From: Sporichthyaceae bacterium | GTDB taxonomy: Bacteria; Actinomycetota; Actinomycetes; JACCYY01 | Assembly (NCBI GenBank): GCA_013696235.1 | Contig: JACCYY010000065.1 | Span: 1 to 9,490, forward strand | DNA length: 9,490 bases | Direction of reading: 5' to 3' | Shown here: positions 1 to 7,965 of the stretch, in pieces | Numbering within the stretch: the first letter of the stretch is position 1 | Layout of the letters: every line of letters begins with the position of its first letter | The notes under the pieces: generated by a model | What the model was told of the DNA's origin: nothing | Database searches by the model: none | The model's input: only the letters and a program-made list of their open reading frames with translations | Translations under genes and position numbers: made by a program

Positions 1-1389
1 CCTCCCGGTGCGACGCTGCGCGACCTGCTGGTCTCGCTGGCGCCGCTGCCGATCCGGGCTGCCTCGGCCCGGCTCGACGCGGCCGAGCTGGCCATGATGG
101 ACAGCGACGACGAGCCGACCCAGCTCCGCTACGCCCAGGCCCTCGCCGACTGGGGCGACGCTGGCGGGTACGACGCCGAGGTGCTGTGGGACACCTGCAC
201 GGTCGCCGCGCTCGGGATCCCGTACGACCGGGCGCAGCATCGCGACCTGGGCACGCTGTCCGGCGGCGAGCAGAAGCGCCTCGCCCTGGAGGCGCTGCTG
301 CGCGGCCCCGACGAGGTCCTCCTGCTCGACGAGCCGGACAACTTCCTCGACGTCCCGGGCAAGCGCTGGCTCGAGGACAGGCTGCTCGAGTCACCGAAGA
401 CCGTCCTGCTCGTGTCGCACGACCGCGAGCTGCTGGCCCGTACGGCGACCCGGATCGTGACCGTCGAGGCTGGCTCGACCTGGGTCCACGGAGGAGGTTT
501 CGCGTCCTACCACGAGGCCAGGCTGGAGCGGCACGAGCGCCTCGACGAGCTGCGCCGACGGTGGGACGAGGAGCACGCCAAGATCAAGGCACTCGTGATC
601 ATGTACCGGCAGAAGGCGACGTACAACTCCGACATGGCCAGCCGGTTGCAGGCGGCAGTCACCCGGCTGGAGCGGTTCGAGAAGGCCGGCCCGCCGGAGG
701 AGCGGCCCAAGGACCAGAAGATCAAGATGCGTCTGCGCGGTGGCCGGACCGGGCTTCGCGCGGTCACCTGCGAGCAGCTCGAGCTCACCGGTCTCATGAA
801 GCCGTTCGACCTCGAGGTGTTCTTCGGCGAGCGGGTCGCGGTGCTCGGCTCGAACGGATCGGGCAAGTCGCACTTCCTCCGTCTCTTGGCCGGATGGCCG
901 GCCACGGACGCGGTCACGCACACGGGACGGTGGAAGCTCGGTGCGCGGGTCGTCCCCGGTCACTTCGCTCAATCGCACGAGCGACCAGAGCTCGCCGGCC
1001 GTACGCCGCTGGAGATCCTCTGGGACGTCGCGTCGCTGCAGATCGAGGGCGCGGCCCCAGCGCTGTCCCGCTACGAGCTGACGGGTCAGCGCGACCAGCG
1101 CTTCGAGACGCTGTCCGGTGGCCAGCAGGCGCGCTTCCAGATCCTCCTGCTCGAGCTGGAGGGCTCGACGCTCCTGCTCCTCGACGAGCCGACGGACAAC
1201 CTCGACCTGGCCAGTGCCGAGGCCCTCGAGACGGGGCTCGCCGCGTACGAGGGGACCGTCATCGCGGTCACCCACGACCGGTGGTTCGCGCGGTCGTCCG
1301 ACCGGTTCCTGGTCTTCGGCTCCGGCGGCGGCGTCTACGAGGCACCCGAGCCGGTGTGGGACGAGGGTCGCGTCGCCCGTCCGCGCTGA
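1..1389 (+). CDS. ABC-F family ATPase, 5' end outside the window
   Basis: Soluble tandem ATPase of the ABC-F type; the family acts on ribosomes (translation factors or antibiotic resistance proteins) and has no membrane domain. The frame is open from base 1, so the N-terminus, including the first Walker A, is missing; 462 codons are present. Counting from base 1, the first ABC signature LSGGEQ lies at codons 86-91 and its Walker B VLLLDEP near 107-112, followed by DNFLD and the switch histidine in LLVSHD. A charged linker rich in Lys/Arg/Glu follows (about codons 170-250). The second ATPase has Walker A GSNGSGKS (283-290), LSGGQQ (371-376), LLLLDEPTDNLD (391-402) and AVTHD. No membrane segments are visible. 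The DNFLD and DNLD forms differ from the common TNHLD but occur in actinobacterial members as far as I recall. Subfamily and substrate cannot be told. It ends about 30 bases before the rplM promoter, so it is a separate unit. Confidence 0.9.
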   Translation, partial: PPGATLRDLLVSLAPLPIRAASARLDAAELAMMDSDDEPTQLRYAQALADWGDAGGYDAEVLWDTCTVAALGIPYDRAQHRDLGTLSGGEQKRLALEALLRGPDEVLLLDEPDNFLDVPGKRWLEDRLLESPKTVLLVSHDRELLARTATRIVTVEAGSTWVHGGGFASYHEARLERHERLDELRRRWDEEHAKIKALVIMYRQKATYNSDMASRLQAAVTRLERFEKAGPPEERPKDQKIKMRLRGGRTGLRAVTCEQLELTGLMKPFDLEVFFGERVAVLGSNGSGKSHFLRLLAGWPATDAVTHTGRWKLGARVVPGHFAQSHERPELAGRTPLEILWDVASLQIEGAAPALSRYELTGQRDQRFETLSGGQQARFQILLLELEGSTLLLLDEPTDNLDLASAEALETGLAAYEGTVIAVTHDRWFARSSDRFLVFGSGGGVYEAPEPVWDEGRVARPR

Positions 1390-1420
1390 CGACGCACGGG
1401 CTGACGACGACGGGTTGACT

Positions 1421-1450
1421 TTGACCCGCGTGCGCGACGGCCGGTATCCT
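1421..1450 (+). promoter_or_regulatory. Probable sigma-70 type promoter of the rplM-rpsI-glmM cluster
   Basis: A -35 box TTGACC (1421-1426) and a -10 box TATCCT (1445-1450) are separated by 18 bases. A second TTGACT directly precedes it (1415-1420). This lies just after the ABC-F stop and before the ribosomal protein genes, where a strong housekeeping promoter is expected. The predicted transcript start is near 1457. Confidence 0.65.
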
Positions 1451-1456
1451 GCCGGT

Positions 1457-1581
1457 CCGTGTGTGCGCCGTCGAAGCGGCGCGCGCGTGGGTGCTCTCCG
1501 ATCAGCGTCTGCGCATCCCCGCTGGCCAGTCGATCGGCGCCCAGCACCAAACCACTCTCGACGAGACGAAGGCTTACGACT
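1457..1581 (+). promoter_or_regulatory. Structured 5' leader of rplM
   Basis: About 125 untranslated bases lie between the predicted transcript start and the rplM GTG. A 6-bp hairpin pairs GCGCCG (1465-1470) with CGGCGC (1477-1482). Downstream are two nested perfect pairings: GGTGCT (1490-1495) with AGCACC (1543-1548), and inside it CCGATC (1498-1503) with GATCGG (1532-1537). Leaders of L13/S9 operons are autoregulatory in some bacteria; that this one binds L13 is inference. A likely ribosome binding site GAAGG (1568-1572) follows, outside the stems. Confidence 0.45.
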
Positions 1582-2025
1582 GTGCGCACGTACAGCCCCA
1601 GGGCCACTGACGTGAACCGCCAGTGGCACGTGATCGACGCCACGGACATCGTGCTCGGCCGGCTCGCCAGCCATGCTGCGACGCTGATCCGGGGCAAGCA
1701 CAAGGCGATGTTCGCGCCGCACGTCGACACCGGCGACTTCGTCATCATCGTGAACGCGGACAAGATCGCGCTCACCGGCAACAAGCGCGAGCAGAAGATG
1801 GCCTACCGCCACTCCGGCTACCCGGGTGGACTGCGGTCGGTGTCGTACGCACAGCTGCTGGAGAAGGACCCTCGCCGGGCGGTGGAGAAGGCGGTCCGCG
1901 GGATGCTTCCGCACAACCGGCTCGGTCGCCAGCTGATCGGCAAGCTCAAGGTCTACGCCGGTCCCGACCACCCGCACCAGGCGCAGCAGCCCAGCCAGTA
2001 CGAGCTCGGCCAGGTCGCCCAGTAG
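1582..2025 (+). CDS. rplM: 50S ribosomal protein L13
   Basis: Large-subunit protein L13, an early assembly protein that binds 23S rRNA. The GTG at 1582 gives 147 residues beginning VRTYSP, the usual actinobacterial length and N-terminus; GAAGG lies 9 bases upstream. An in-frame extension further upstream would read into the leader and has no L13 similarity. Hallmarks are [16 protein letters not shown] near the N-terminus, [16 protein letters not shown], the YRHSGYPGG segment in the middle, and [11 protein letters not shown] followed by [16 protein letters not shown] at the C-terminus. It is first in a cluster with rpsI, the near-universal partner, and is separated from it by 97 bases. Identification is secure from the sequence alone. 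Confidence 0.97.
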   Translation: MRTYSPRATDVNRQWHVIDATDIVLGRLASHAATLIRGKHKAMFAPHVDTGDFVIIVNADKIALTGNKREQKMAYRHSGYPGGLRSVSYAQLLEKDPRRAVEKAVRGMLPHNRLGRQLIGKLKVYAGPDHPHQAQQPSQYELGQVAQ

Positions 2026-2122
2026 TGCACCGGCCCAGGTCGGTCGAGTCCGGCCGACCACCCAAGACCAGCACCGACGTACGAACACCCGAGAGCGAAC
2101 TTCCGAGAGGATCAGGCGCAGA

Positions 2123-2629
2123 GTGAGCGCAGACGCCAGCACCGACACCGTCGCGGCGGTGACCACCTTCGAGAGCGCCCCGAGTTCCACTGGGCCCTCG
2201 GAGTACAGCAGCGAGAGCAGTGCCAGCCGCATCGCGACCATCGCCGCGTGCGCCGCGACCGGCCGCCGGAAGCAAGCGGTGGCACGCGTACGCCTCACAC
2301 CGGGCACCGGTCAGTACACCGTCAACGGCCGGACGCTCGAGGAGTACTTCCCGAACAAGGTGCACCAGCAGCTCGTGAACGAGCCGTTCGTCACCCTCGA
2401 GCAGGTGGACCGGTACGACGTCGTGGCCCGGATCCACGGTGGCGGCACCTCCGGCCAGGCCGGGGCGCTGCGGCTCGGCATCGCCCGCTCGCTCAACGCG
2501 GTCGACACCGAGGCCAACCGGCCGAGCCTCAAGAAGGCTGGATTCCTCACCCGTGACCCGCGGGCGAAGGAGCGCAAGAAGGCAGGTCTCAAGAAGGCCC
2601 GCAAGGCGCCGCAGTACTCCAAGCGCTGA
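2123..2629 (+). CDS. rpsI: 30S ribosomal protein S9
   Basis: Small-subunit protein S9, whose C-terminal tail reaches the P-site tRNA. The product has 168 residues from GTG at 2123, with GAGAGG at 2105-2110 upstream. Residues 1 to about 45 form a Ser/Thr/Ala/Glu-rich, low-complexity extension that actinobacterial S9 often carries. The core starts at [14 protein letters not shown] and continues with [16 protein letters not shown], the [19 protein letters not shown] loop and [12 protein letters not shown]. The basic tail ends in the diagnostic KAPQYSKR. Its stop is only 9 bases before the glmM start, so the two are likely cotranscribed and translationally close. Confidence 0.97.
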   Translation: MSADASTDTVAAVTTFESAPSSTGPSEYSSESSASRIATIAACAATGRRKQAVARVRLTPGTGQYTVNGRTLEEYFPNKVHQQLVNEPFVTLEQVDRYDVVARIHGGGTSGQAGALRLGIARSLNAVDTEANRPSLKKAGFLTRDPRAKERKKAGLKKARKAPQYSKR

Positions 2630-2638
2630 CGAGCCGTC

Positions 2639-3982
2639 GTGGGCCGGGTCTTCGGCACCGACGGCGTCCGCGGGGTCGCGAACCGCGATCTCACGGTCGA
2701 GCTCACACTCGACCTGTCGGTGGCGGCCGCCCACGTGCTCGGGGAGGTCAGTGCGTTCGCCGGCCACCGCCCGAGCGCGGTCGTCGGCCGTGACCCGCGT
2801 GCCTCGGGGGAGTTCCTCGAGGCCGCGGTGGTCGCGGGGCTCGCCAGTGCCGGCGTGGACGTCTGGATCCTCGGAGTGGTCCCGACGCCGGCGGTCGCCT
2901 ACCTGACCGCAGCACTCGGCGCCGACCTCGGCGTAGTGATCTCCGCCTCGCACAACCCGGCACCGGACAACGGCATCAAGTTCTTCGCTCGCGGTGGCCG
3001 CAAGCTCGACGACGCGATCGAGCTCGCCATCGAGGAGCGGCTCGGCGAGGGATGGCAGCGCCCGCTCGGTCCCGGCGTCGGCCGCGTGCACGACGCGCGC
3101 GAGTCCGCCCGCGCGTACGCCGACCATCTGCTCCGCACGTTGCCGAACCCGCTCGACGGGATCAGCGTCGTCGTCGACTGCGCCAACGGGGCTGCGTACG
3201 AGCTTGCTCCCGAGGTGCTCCGCCGCGCCGGTGCGAAGGTCGACGCGATCGGCACCAGCCCGGACGGGCTCAACATCAACGAAGCCTGTGGATCGACTGA
3301 TCTGCGCGCGCTGCAGCGGCGGGTCGTCGAGATCGGTGCGGACGTCGGGATCGCCCTCGACGGCGACGCGGACCGGCTCATGGCGGTCGACGCCGACGGC
3401 GAGGTGGTCGACGGCGACCAGGTCATGGCGGTGCTCGCGATCGCCTGGAACGAGCGCGGTGAGCTCGCCAAGAGCACCGTGGTGGCCACGGTGATGTCGA
3501 ACCTCGGGTTCAAGATCGCAATGGCCGAGGCCGGCATCGCCGTCGTCGAGACCGCGGTCGGCGACCGGTACGTGCTCGAGGCCATGCATGCCGGCGGCTT
3601 CTCCCTCGGTGGCGAGCAGTCCGGGCACGTGATCATGCTCGAGCACGCGACGACCGGCGACGGACTCCTGGTGGGCCTGCACCTGCTCGCCCGCATGGCC
3701 GAGACCCGTCGCTCCCTCGCCGATCTTGCCGGCGCGATGGCGAAGCTCCCGCAGGTTCTGGTGAACGTGACCGGTGTCGACAAGTCCCGGGTCGAGAGCG
3801 ATGACCGGCTGGCGGCGTCGGTCCGGGTCGCCGAAGATGAGCTCGGCTCGACCGGACGCGTGCTGCTGCGCCCGTCGGGCACGGAGGCGATGGTGCGGGT
3901 CATGGTGGAAGCGCCGACGCACGACCAGGCCGCCGCGGTCGCCGAGCGGCTCGCCGAGGTCGTCCGCGACCGCCTGGCGTAG
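2639..3982 (+). CDS. glmM: Phosphoglucosamine mutase
   Basis: Cytoplasmic enzyme that converts glucosamine-6-phosphate to glucosamine-1-phosphate, feeding UDP-GlcNAc and peptidoglycan synthesis. The product has 447 residues, normal for the family. It begins at GTG with the GlmM N-terminus [15 protein letters not shown]. The catalytic phosphoserine loop ISASHNP has the active Ser at about residue 104. The metal-binding loop DGDADR is at 241-246, the sugar-binding GGEQSGH at 324-330 and the phosphate-binding RPSGTE at 411-416. All active-site loops are intact. It is third in the rplM-rpsI-glmM cluster, a common actinobacterial order linking ribosome and wall synthesis. Two TAG stops follow in tandem (3980-3985). 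Confidence 0.97.
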   Translation: MGRVFGTDGVRGVANRDLTVELTLDLSVAAAHVLGEVSAFAGHRPSAVVGRDPRASGEFLEAAVVAGLASAGVDVWILGVVPTPAVAYLTAALGADLGVVISASHNPAPDNGIKFFARGGRKLDDAIELAIEERLGEGWQRPLGPGVGRVHDARESARAYADHLLRTLPNPLDGISVVVDCANGAAYELAPEVLRRAGAKVDAIGTSPDGLNINEACGSTDLRALQRRVVEIGADVGIALDGDADRLMAVDADGEVVDGDQVMAVLAIAWNERGELAKSTVVATVMSNLGFKIAMAEAGIAVVETAVGDRYVLEAMHAGGFSLGGEQSGHVIMLEHATTGDGLLVGLHLLARMAETRRSLADLAGAMAKLPQVLVNVTGVDKSRVESDDRLAASVRVAEDELGSTGRVLLRPSGTEAMVRVMVEAPTHDQAAAVAERLAEVVRDRLA

Positions 3983-4059
3983 TAGCTCCGGTGGGCGATC
4001 GGCCACGCTGCTACGTGCTGGTTCGGCGATGCATCCACCACTCGGTGAAGTCCGCGCAG

Positions 4060-4083
4060 CGTCCGTCGTCGCCGAAGCGGACG
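4060..4083 (+). terminator. Possible hairpin in the glmM downstream spacer
   Basis: CGTCCG (4060-4065) pairs with CGGACG (4078-4083) around a 12-base loop, 77 bases after the glmM stop. No T-run follows, which is usual in actinomycetes but leaves the call weak. The rest of 3983-4198 shows no convincing gene; a TTGACC at 4151-4156 could be a -35 box but no good -10 follows it. Confidence 0.25.
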
Positions 4084-4198
4084 ACCCAGAGATGCGTTGC
4101 TGAGTCACGCCGCGAGCGAATCGGCCGCAACGGCGATCAAGCCGTCGTCGTTGACCACGCCTACCCTCGTGTCGGTCAGCACGAGGAGAGGACAGGTC

Positions 4199-5014
4199 AT
4201 GCAGTACGGTTTCGTGCTCCCTTACGGCGACGCGCGCAAGGCCGCCGACACGGCGAGGTCGTGCGAGGAGTCGGGTTGGGACGCCTTCTTCGTGTGGGAG
4301 CCGGTCTGGGGGATCGACGCGTGGGTCTGCCTCACCGCAGCCGCGATGGTCACCGAGCGGATCAAGCTCGGCACCATGCTCACCCCTCCGTCGCGCATGC
4401 GACCGTGGAAGCTCGCCAGCGAGACCGCGACGCTGGACAACCTGTCCGGCGGTCGGGTCATCCTGGCGGTCGGCCTCGGCGCGATCGACACGGGCTTCGC
4501 GGAGTTCGGCGAGGAGACCGACCGGCTGGTACGGGCCGAGCTGCTGGACGAGAGCCTGGAGATCATCACCGGCCTCTGGGCCGGCCAGCCCTTCGCGTAC
4601 GAGGGCAAGCACTACACCGTGGCGCCCTGCTCGTTCTTGCCACCGCCGCCGCCGGTCCAGCAGCCGCGCATCCCGATCTGGGTGGTCGGCGCATGGGGCA
4701 AGCCGCGCTCGATGCGCCGTGCCCTGCGCTACGACGGGCTGCTCCCGCACGTCAGCCATCCCGAGGAGGTGAGTCCGCAGCTCGTCGCCGAGATGCGTGC
4801 ACATGCCGATCGCGAGCGCGGCCCGGACGCCGGCCCGTACGACATCGTGGTCGAGGCGGAGTCCTCCGCTGACGACGCGGTGGCCGCACGCGCGAAGGCG
4901 AAGCCGTACGAGGAGGCCGGTGCGACCTGGTGGATCGAGTCGCCGTGGGGGATCACCGGCCCTGCTGCCGAGGAGCGCCTGCGCGCCCGCATCCTCGCCG
5001 GCCCGCCGCGCTGA
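4199..5014 (+). CDS. LLM class (luciferase-like) flavin/F420-dependent oxidoreductase
   Basis: TIM-barrel oxidoreductase of the bacterial luciferase-like superfamily. The ATG at 4199 is chosen because a strong purine-rich site (GAGGAGAGG, 4182-4190) precedes it and the family N-terminus MQYGFVLPYGD begins there; the upstream in-frame TTG at 4097 would add a segment without family character. The product has 271 residues. Typical features are DTARSCEESGWDAFFVWE (about 17-34), IKLGTMLTPPSRMRPWKLA, the ATLDNLSGGRVILAVGLG core (77-94), and GLWAGQPFAYEGKHY. A run of prolines (FLPPPPPVQQP) precedes the IPIWVVGAWGKP strand. The cofactor (FMN or F420) and substrate cannot be read from the sequence; F420 use is plausible in an actinomycete. 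It stands alone between glmM and the transporter gene. Confidence 0.85.
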   Translation: MQYGFVLPYGDARKAADTARSCEESGWDAFFVWEPVWGIDAWVCLTAAAMVTERIKLGTMLTPPSRMRPWKLASETATLDNLSGGRVILAVGLGAIDTGFAEFGEETDRLVRAELLDESLEIITGLWAGQPFAYEGKHYTVAPCSFLPPPPPVQQPRIPIWVVGAWGKPRSMRRALRYDGLLPHVSHPEEVSPQLVAEMRAHADRERGPDAGPYDIVVEAESSADDAVAARAKAKPYEEAGATWWIESPWGITGPAAEERLRARILAGPPR

Positions 5015-5061
5015 GCGCGCGGCGTGGCTCGGTGTGCGGTCAGGGGCTCGATGATGGCGTG

Positions 5062-5805
5062 ATGAGTGCCAGCGATGCGTCTGCCCCGGGTCCGCCGCGC
5101 CTGCACGAGGACGAGCCGCACCGCGGCCGGTTGTCCGCGCGGCTGAACTGGCTGCGGGCCGGGGTGCTGGGCGCCAACGACGGCATCGTGTCGACGGCTG
5201 GCCTGGTCGTGGGTGTGGCTGGCGCGACCACGGCCCGGGCCCCGATCCTCACGGCCGGGGTCGCGGGGCTCGTGGCCGGTGCGGTGTCGATGGCGCTGGG
5301 TGAGTACGTGTCGGTCAGCAGCCAGCGTGACACCGAGCGGTCGCTCCTGGCCAAGGAGCGGATGGAGCTCGAGCAGTTCCCCGATGAGGAGCTCGACGAG
5401 CTGGCGGCGATGTACCAGGCGAAAGGGCTCAGCGAGGCGACGGCACGGACGGTGGCCGAGGAGCTGACCGCCAACGATGCGTTCGCCGCGCACGTCGACA
5501 TCGAGCTGGGCATCGACCCGGATGCACTGATCAATCCGTGGCACGCCGCTGGAGCGTCGGCGATCGCGTTCACCCTCGGGTCGCTCCTGCCGCTGGCAGC
5601 GATCTCGCTGCCGCCGACGGGCGCACGGGTCGCGGTGACGTTCGCCGCGGTCCTGCTTGCACTCGCCGTGACCGGAGCCGTCAGCGCAGGGCTCGGTGGC
5701 GCACGCAGAGGTCCGGCGGTCGCGCGGTTGGTCACCGGTGGCGCGCTGGCGATGGTCGTCACGTACGCCATCGGGCAGCTCGTTGGTTCCGCGATCGGGA
5801 CCTGA
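5062..5805 (+). CDS. VIT1/CCC1 family transporter (putative iron/manganese transporter)
   Basis: Membrane protein of the vacuolar iron transporter family, which in eukaryotes moves Fe2+ or Mn2+; bacterial members are thought to export or store divalent metal. ATG 5062 gives 247 residues, the usual size. Segments in order: a hydrophilic head; the family motif LRAGVLGANDGIVSTAGLVVG in the first membrane helix (about 30-55); a second helix leading into MALGEYVSVSSQRDTE with the conserved metal-site glutamate region; a Glu-rich cytosolic stretch (about 90-150, ERMELEQFPDEELDEL) that in this family binds metal; then three hydrophobic helices (about 160-247). A GTG at 5059 is an alternative start. 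An AGGGG lies at 5042-5046. It is 47 bases after the oxidoreductase gene and converges on the acetyltransferase gene with 33 bases between stops. The transported metal is inferred from the family. Confidence 0.88.
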   Translation: MSASDASAPGPPRLHEDEPHRGRLSARLNWLRAGVLGANDGIVSTAGLVVGVAGATTARAPILTAGVAGLVAGAVSMALGEYVSVSSQRDTERSLLAKERMELEQFPDEELDELAAMYQAKGLSEATARTVAEELTANDAFAAHVDIELGIDPDALINPWHAAGASAIAFTLGSLLPLAAISLPPTGARVAVTFAAVLLALAVTGAVSAGLGGARRGPAVARLVTGGALAMVVTYAIGQLVGSAIGT

Positions 5806-5838
5806 CGACCGAGGCTCGTCGCGATCGGGTGTTCGCGG

Positions 5839-6579
5839 TCACCCCGGCGGGAGATCGGCGACCGGCTGGAGGTGCATCGTGGTGCCGGACTGCTCGAACA
5901 GGTGCGCGACGGTCGCCCGGCCGGGGTCGGCACGGTAGGCGTCGAGCGCCCCGGCCGACGGGAAGCGAAGCACGTGCACCTCGACCTGGCCGTCCGAACC
6001 ACGCAACCGCCGCTCGACCCGCCCGCCGTGTGCCCGCATGACGGGGAGCACCGCTCGCTCGTACGCCTGGAACGCCTCGACACCGGACGCGGGCACGTGG
6101 AAGGTCGCGACGTACAGGACGCTTGCCTCGATCGGCTCGGACGCCAGCGCGGGCGAGCTCTCCCAGCTGGTCCCAGGGCGCTCGAGGTAGTTGCCGCCGG
6201 CTGGGCCGAACCCGAGCTCGGCGTAGAGGCCGTGCGCGTCGCGGGTGTGCAGCATCCAGCGCCAGCCGGCCGCCGCGCCCTCCTCCACCATGGCGCGGGC
6301 CAGCGCCCGGCCGACACCACGACCGCGGTGCTCCGGCGCCACGACCACGTCGGCGAGGTAGCCGAGGGTCTCGCCGTCGGCCATCGCCCGAGCGAACCCG
6401 ACCAGCTGGTCCTCGTGGTACGCGGCAAGCACGCGCCACGAGCCGGCCAGCTGGCGCTCGACGACGTCGCGGGTCCGAGAGCGGGCCCAGTACGCGTAGC
6501 GCTCGATCAGGTCCCAGGCGGCGTCGAGATCGAGCCGGGCGCGGTCGTCGTCGAGCTCGTACCCGCCGGGCAGCGTCAT
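5839..6579 (-). CDS. GNAT acetyltransferase with C-terminal DUF1330/NIPSNAP-like domain
   Basis: Two-domain protein of 246 residues. Residues 1 to about 140 are a GNAT N-acetyltransferase: ADVVVAPEHRGRGVGRALA carries the acetyl-CoA pyrophosphate loop (RGRGVG near 86-91) and AHGLYAELGF is the classical motif B end. Residues about 152-246 (ASVLYVATFHVPASG, YERAVLPVMRAHGGRVERR, VEVHVLRFPSAGALDAY) look like a small ferredoxin-like fold of the DUF1330/NIPSNAP/Dabb kind; that assignment is by pattern only. The ATG at 6579 is preferred over the GTG at 6582 because a GGAGG (6590-6586, minus strand) sits 6 bases upstream of it. The gene starts 13 bases after the coaA stop, so it is probably in one operon with coaA and translationally coupled. 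The acceptor substrate is unknown. Confidence 0.8.
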   Translation of the reverse strand: MTLPGGYELDDDRARLDLDAAWDLIERYAYWARSRTRDVVERQLAGSWRVLAAYHEDQLVGFARAMADGETLGYLADVVVAPEHRGRGVGRALARAMVEEGAAAGWRWMLHTRDAHGLYAELGFGPAGGNYLERPGTSWESSPALASEPIEASVLYVATFHVPASGVEAFQAYERAVLPVMRAHGGRVERRLRGSDGQVEVHVLRFPSAGALDAYRADPGRATVAHLFEQSGTTMHLQPVADLPPG

Positions 6580-6592
6580 CACGGGCCTCCGG

Positions 6593-7540
6593 TCAGAGCT
6601 TGCGGAGCCGGATGCGCTGGACCGAGTGATCGGCGGCCTTGCGCAGGACGAGGGTGGCCCGACCGCGGGTCGGCAGGATGTTCTCGCGGAGGTTCAGCTC
6701 GTTGATCGACTGCCAGATCCCGGTGGCCAGCTCGACCGCCTCGTCGTCGGACAGCACCGCGAACCGGTGGAAGAACGAGGCCGGGTTTGCGAAGGCCGTC
6801 TCGCGCAGGGCGAGGAACCGGTCGACGTACCACTGCTGGACGTGCGCAGTGTTCGCGTCGACGTAGATCGAGAAGTCGAAGAAGTCCGACACCGCGAGCC
6901 CGGCGCTGCCGTCGGCTCTGGCCCGGGCCGGCTGCAGGACGTTGAGCCCCTCCACGATCAGCACGTCCGGTCGCTCCACCACGGCCCACTCGCCGGGGAC
7001 GATGTCGTAGGAGAGGTGCGAGTACACCGGCGCCTTCACCTCGGTCGCCCCGGACTTCACCTCCGACACGAAGCGCAGCAGGGCGCGCTGGTCGTAGGAC
7101 TCGGGGAACCCCTTCCGCTCGAGCAGCCCGCGCCGCTCGAGCTCGGCGTTCGGCAGCAGGAAGCCGTCGGTGGTGATCAAGGAGACCCGTGGATGGTCCG
7201 GCCATCTCGCGAGCAGCAGCTGCAGGAGGCGCGCGGTGGTGCTCTTGCCGACCGCGACGCTGCCGGCGATCCCGATGACGTAAGGCACGCGCTCCTGCTG
7301 CTCGCCGAGGAACGTGCCGGTGGCGGCCCGAAGACCATGGATCGCCGCGACGTACAGGTTGAGCAGGCGGGACAGCGGCAGGTACACCGCTGCCACCTCG
7401 TCGAGGTCGACGTTGTCGCCGAGCCCCCGTACCTCGTCGAGCTCCTCGAGCGAGAGGGGGAGCGGCGTGCTGGCCCGCAGCGCCGACCAGTCGATGCGGT
7501 CGAGCTCGACGTACGGCGTGACCTCGCGCACAGCGCCCAC
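6593..7540 (-). CDS. coaA: Type I pantothenate kinase
   Basis: Catalyses ATP-dependent phosphorylation of pantothenate, the first and usually rate-limiting step of coenzyme A synthesis, and in this type is feedback-inhibited by CoA. From GTG 7540 the product has 315 residues, matching the family. Visible motifs: P-loop GSVAVGKST (93-101), [10 protein letters not shown] (about 122-131), KGFPESYD (143-150), [15 protein letters not shown] and VEGLNVLQ (about 195-202), then the conserved NPASFFHRF and [20 protein letters not shown] at the C-terminus. The start is chosen because the protein family begins with this [12 protein letters not shown] segment, and because a -10 box lies 7 bases upstream (leaderless-type start). 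The next in-frame GTG (7531) is possible. It is followed at 13 bases by the acetyltransferase gene. A diverged second 5' copy occurs at 9289. Confidence 0.97.
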   Translation of the reverse strand: MGAVREVTPYVELDRIDWSALRASTPLPLSLEELDEVRGLGDNVDLDEVAAVYLPLSRLLNLYVAAIHGLRAATGTFLGEQQERVPYVIGIAGSVAVGKSTTARLLQLLLARWPDHPRVSLITTDGFLLPNAELERRGLLERKGFPESYDQRALLRFVSEVKSGATEVKAPVYSHLSYDIVPGEWAVVERPDVLIVEGLNVLQPARARADGSAGLAVSDFFDFSIYVDANTAHVQQWYVDRFLALRETAFANPASFFHRFAVLSDDEAVELATGIWQSINELNLRENILPTRGRATLVLRKAADHSVQRIRLRKL

Positions 7541-7547
7541 GCGCGGA

Positions 7548-7553
7548 ACCCTA
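7548..7553 (-). promoter_or_regulatory. -10 box of a leaderless-type coaA promoter
   Basis: On the minus strand TAGGGT ends 7 bases before the GTG start of coaA, so the transcript would begin at or next to the start codon. No ribosome binding site is visible upstream of the GTG, which fits a leaderless mRNA, common in actinomycetes. The same TAGGGT with the same spacing is kept in the right-arm copy. No clear -35 box was seen. Confidence 0.5.
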
Positions 7554-7615
7554 CGGGCTGGCCGGGGTAGGGGCCGTCGACGGAGGCGTGGCTGGTCGGG
7601 CCGCGACCGGGCGGC

Positions 7616-7621
7616 TAGCAT
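7616..7621 (+). promoter_or_regulatory. Probable -10 box of the riboswitch transcript
   Basis: TAGCAT lies just upstream of the cobalamin aptamer and is identical in the mirrored copy, while the bases around it differ. The -35 region (TGGTCG at 7593-7598, 17 bases upstream) is weak. The transcript would start near 7628, giving a leader of about 340 bases before the secreted protein start. With the coaA -10 at 7553-7548 this forms a compact divergent promoter region. Confidence 0.4.
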
Positions 7622-7649
7622 GGCCACGCTGCCGGATCTCCGGAGGAGC

Positions 7650-7790
7650 CCGGCTGCACACAACAGCACACCGATGACGTCGTCATGTGGGGGAAGCCGG
7701 TCTGAGTCCGGCGCTGACCCGCAACCGTAGGTCGTCCGACGCCCGAGTTCGGGTCGTGGACGGCGAGCCGGAGCACCCGCCGACGACTGA
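7650..7790 (+). ncRNA. Cobalamin (B12) riboswitch aptamer, left copy
   Basis: The core matches the cobalamin riboswitch consensus. A P3-like hairpin ATGAC/GTCAT (about 7673-7686) leads into GGGGGAAGCC, then GGTCTGAGTCC, then GCTGACCCGCAACCGT (7713-7728), the invariant central segment. A peripheral hairpin pairs GTCC (7734-7737) with GGAC (7758-7761) and CCCG with CGGG inside it. The B12 box AGCCGGAGCACCCGCC is at 7766-7781. The class binds adenosyl- or other cobalamins and usually represses uptake or synthesis genes when B12 is plentiful. It points at the secreted protein gene, and is separated from that start by about 175 bases of expression platform. Outer boundaries are approximate. Confidence 0.92.
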
Positions 7791-7793
7791 AGC

Positions 7794-7831
7794 GGCTCCA
7801 TCAATACCGTCGTGGCCTGCGGGGCGGAGCC
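7794..7831 (+). promoter_or_regulatory. Candidate expression-platform stem after the aptamer
   Basis: GGCTCC (7794-7799) can pair with GGAGCC (7826-7831) immediately downstream of the B12 box. Both halves are intact in the mirrored copy although bases between them differ. It may be the switching stem between aptamer and the strong hairpin that follows; this role is inferred. Confidence 0.4.
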
Positions 7832-7856
7832 TCCCGAACCGTCGTGGTTCGCATCC

Positions 7857-7898
7857 CGCCCCCGTTGACGTCCTGTCCTCCGGACGTCGCCGGGGGCG
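7857..7898 (+). terminator. Strong stem-loop between riboswitch and gene
   Basis: CGCCCCCG (7857-7864) pairs with CGGGGGCG (7891-7898), and inside it GACGTCC (7867-7873) pairs with GGACGTC (7882-7888), leaving an 8-base loop and a 2x2 internal loop. It lies between the aptamer and the start codon, where a riboswitch terminator would be. No T-run follows, as in many actinobacterial terminators. The ribosome binding site (GAGAGG, 7953-7958) is not part of it, so control by premature termination is more likely than direct site masking; this is inference. Confidence 0.55.
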
Positions 7899-7965
7899 TC
7901 GTCCGTCCCACGGCAGTCTTCTGGTGGTGCCCCGACGGGACGCGACTCGACCGAGAGGCGCCAGC

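Noticed and set aside
391..2307. Long minus-strand open frame opposite the ABC-F gene and rplM
   Set aside because: Low-complexity product with no motifs, and it crosses the rplM promoter and leader; the sense genes explain the region.
1946..4804. A very long open frame on the minus strand opposite rpsI, glmM and the oxidoreductase gene
   Set aside because: It is an antisense shadow of high-GC codon use; the product is Arg/Asp/Gly/His-rich without any domain, and the plus strand carries clear conserved genes.
7742..7753. Apparent compensatory A-U to C-G change at the tip of the riboswitch peripheral hairpin
   Set aside because: The A-U pair would leave only a 2-base loop in the left copy, so these bases are loop rather than stem.
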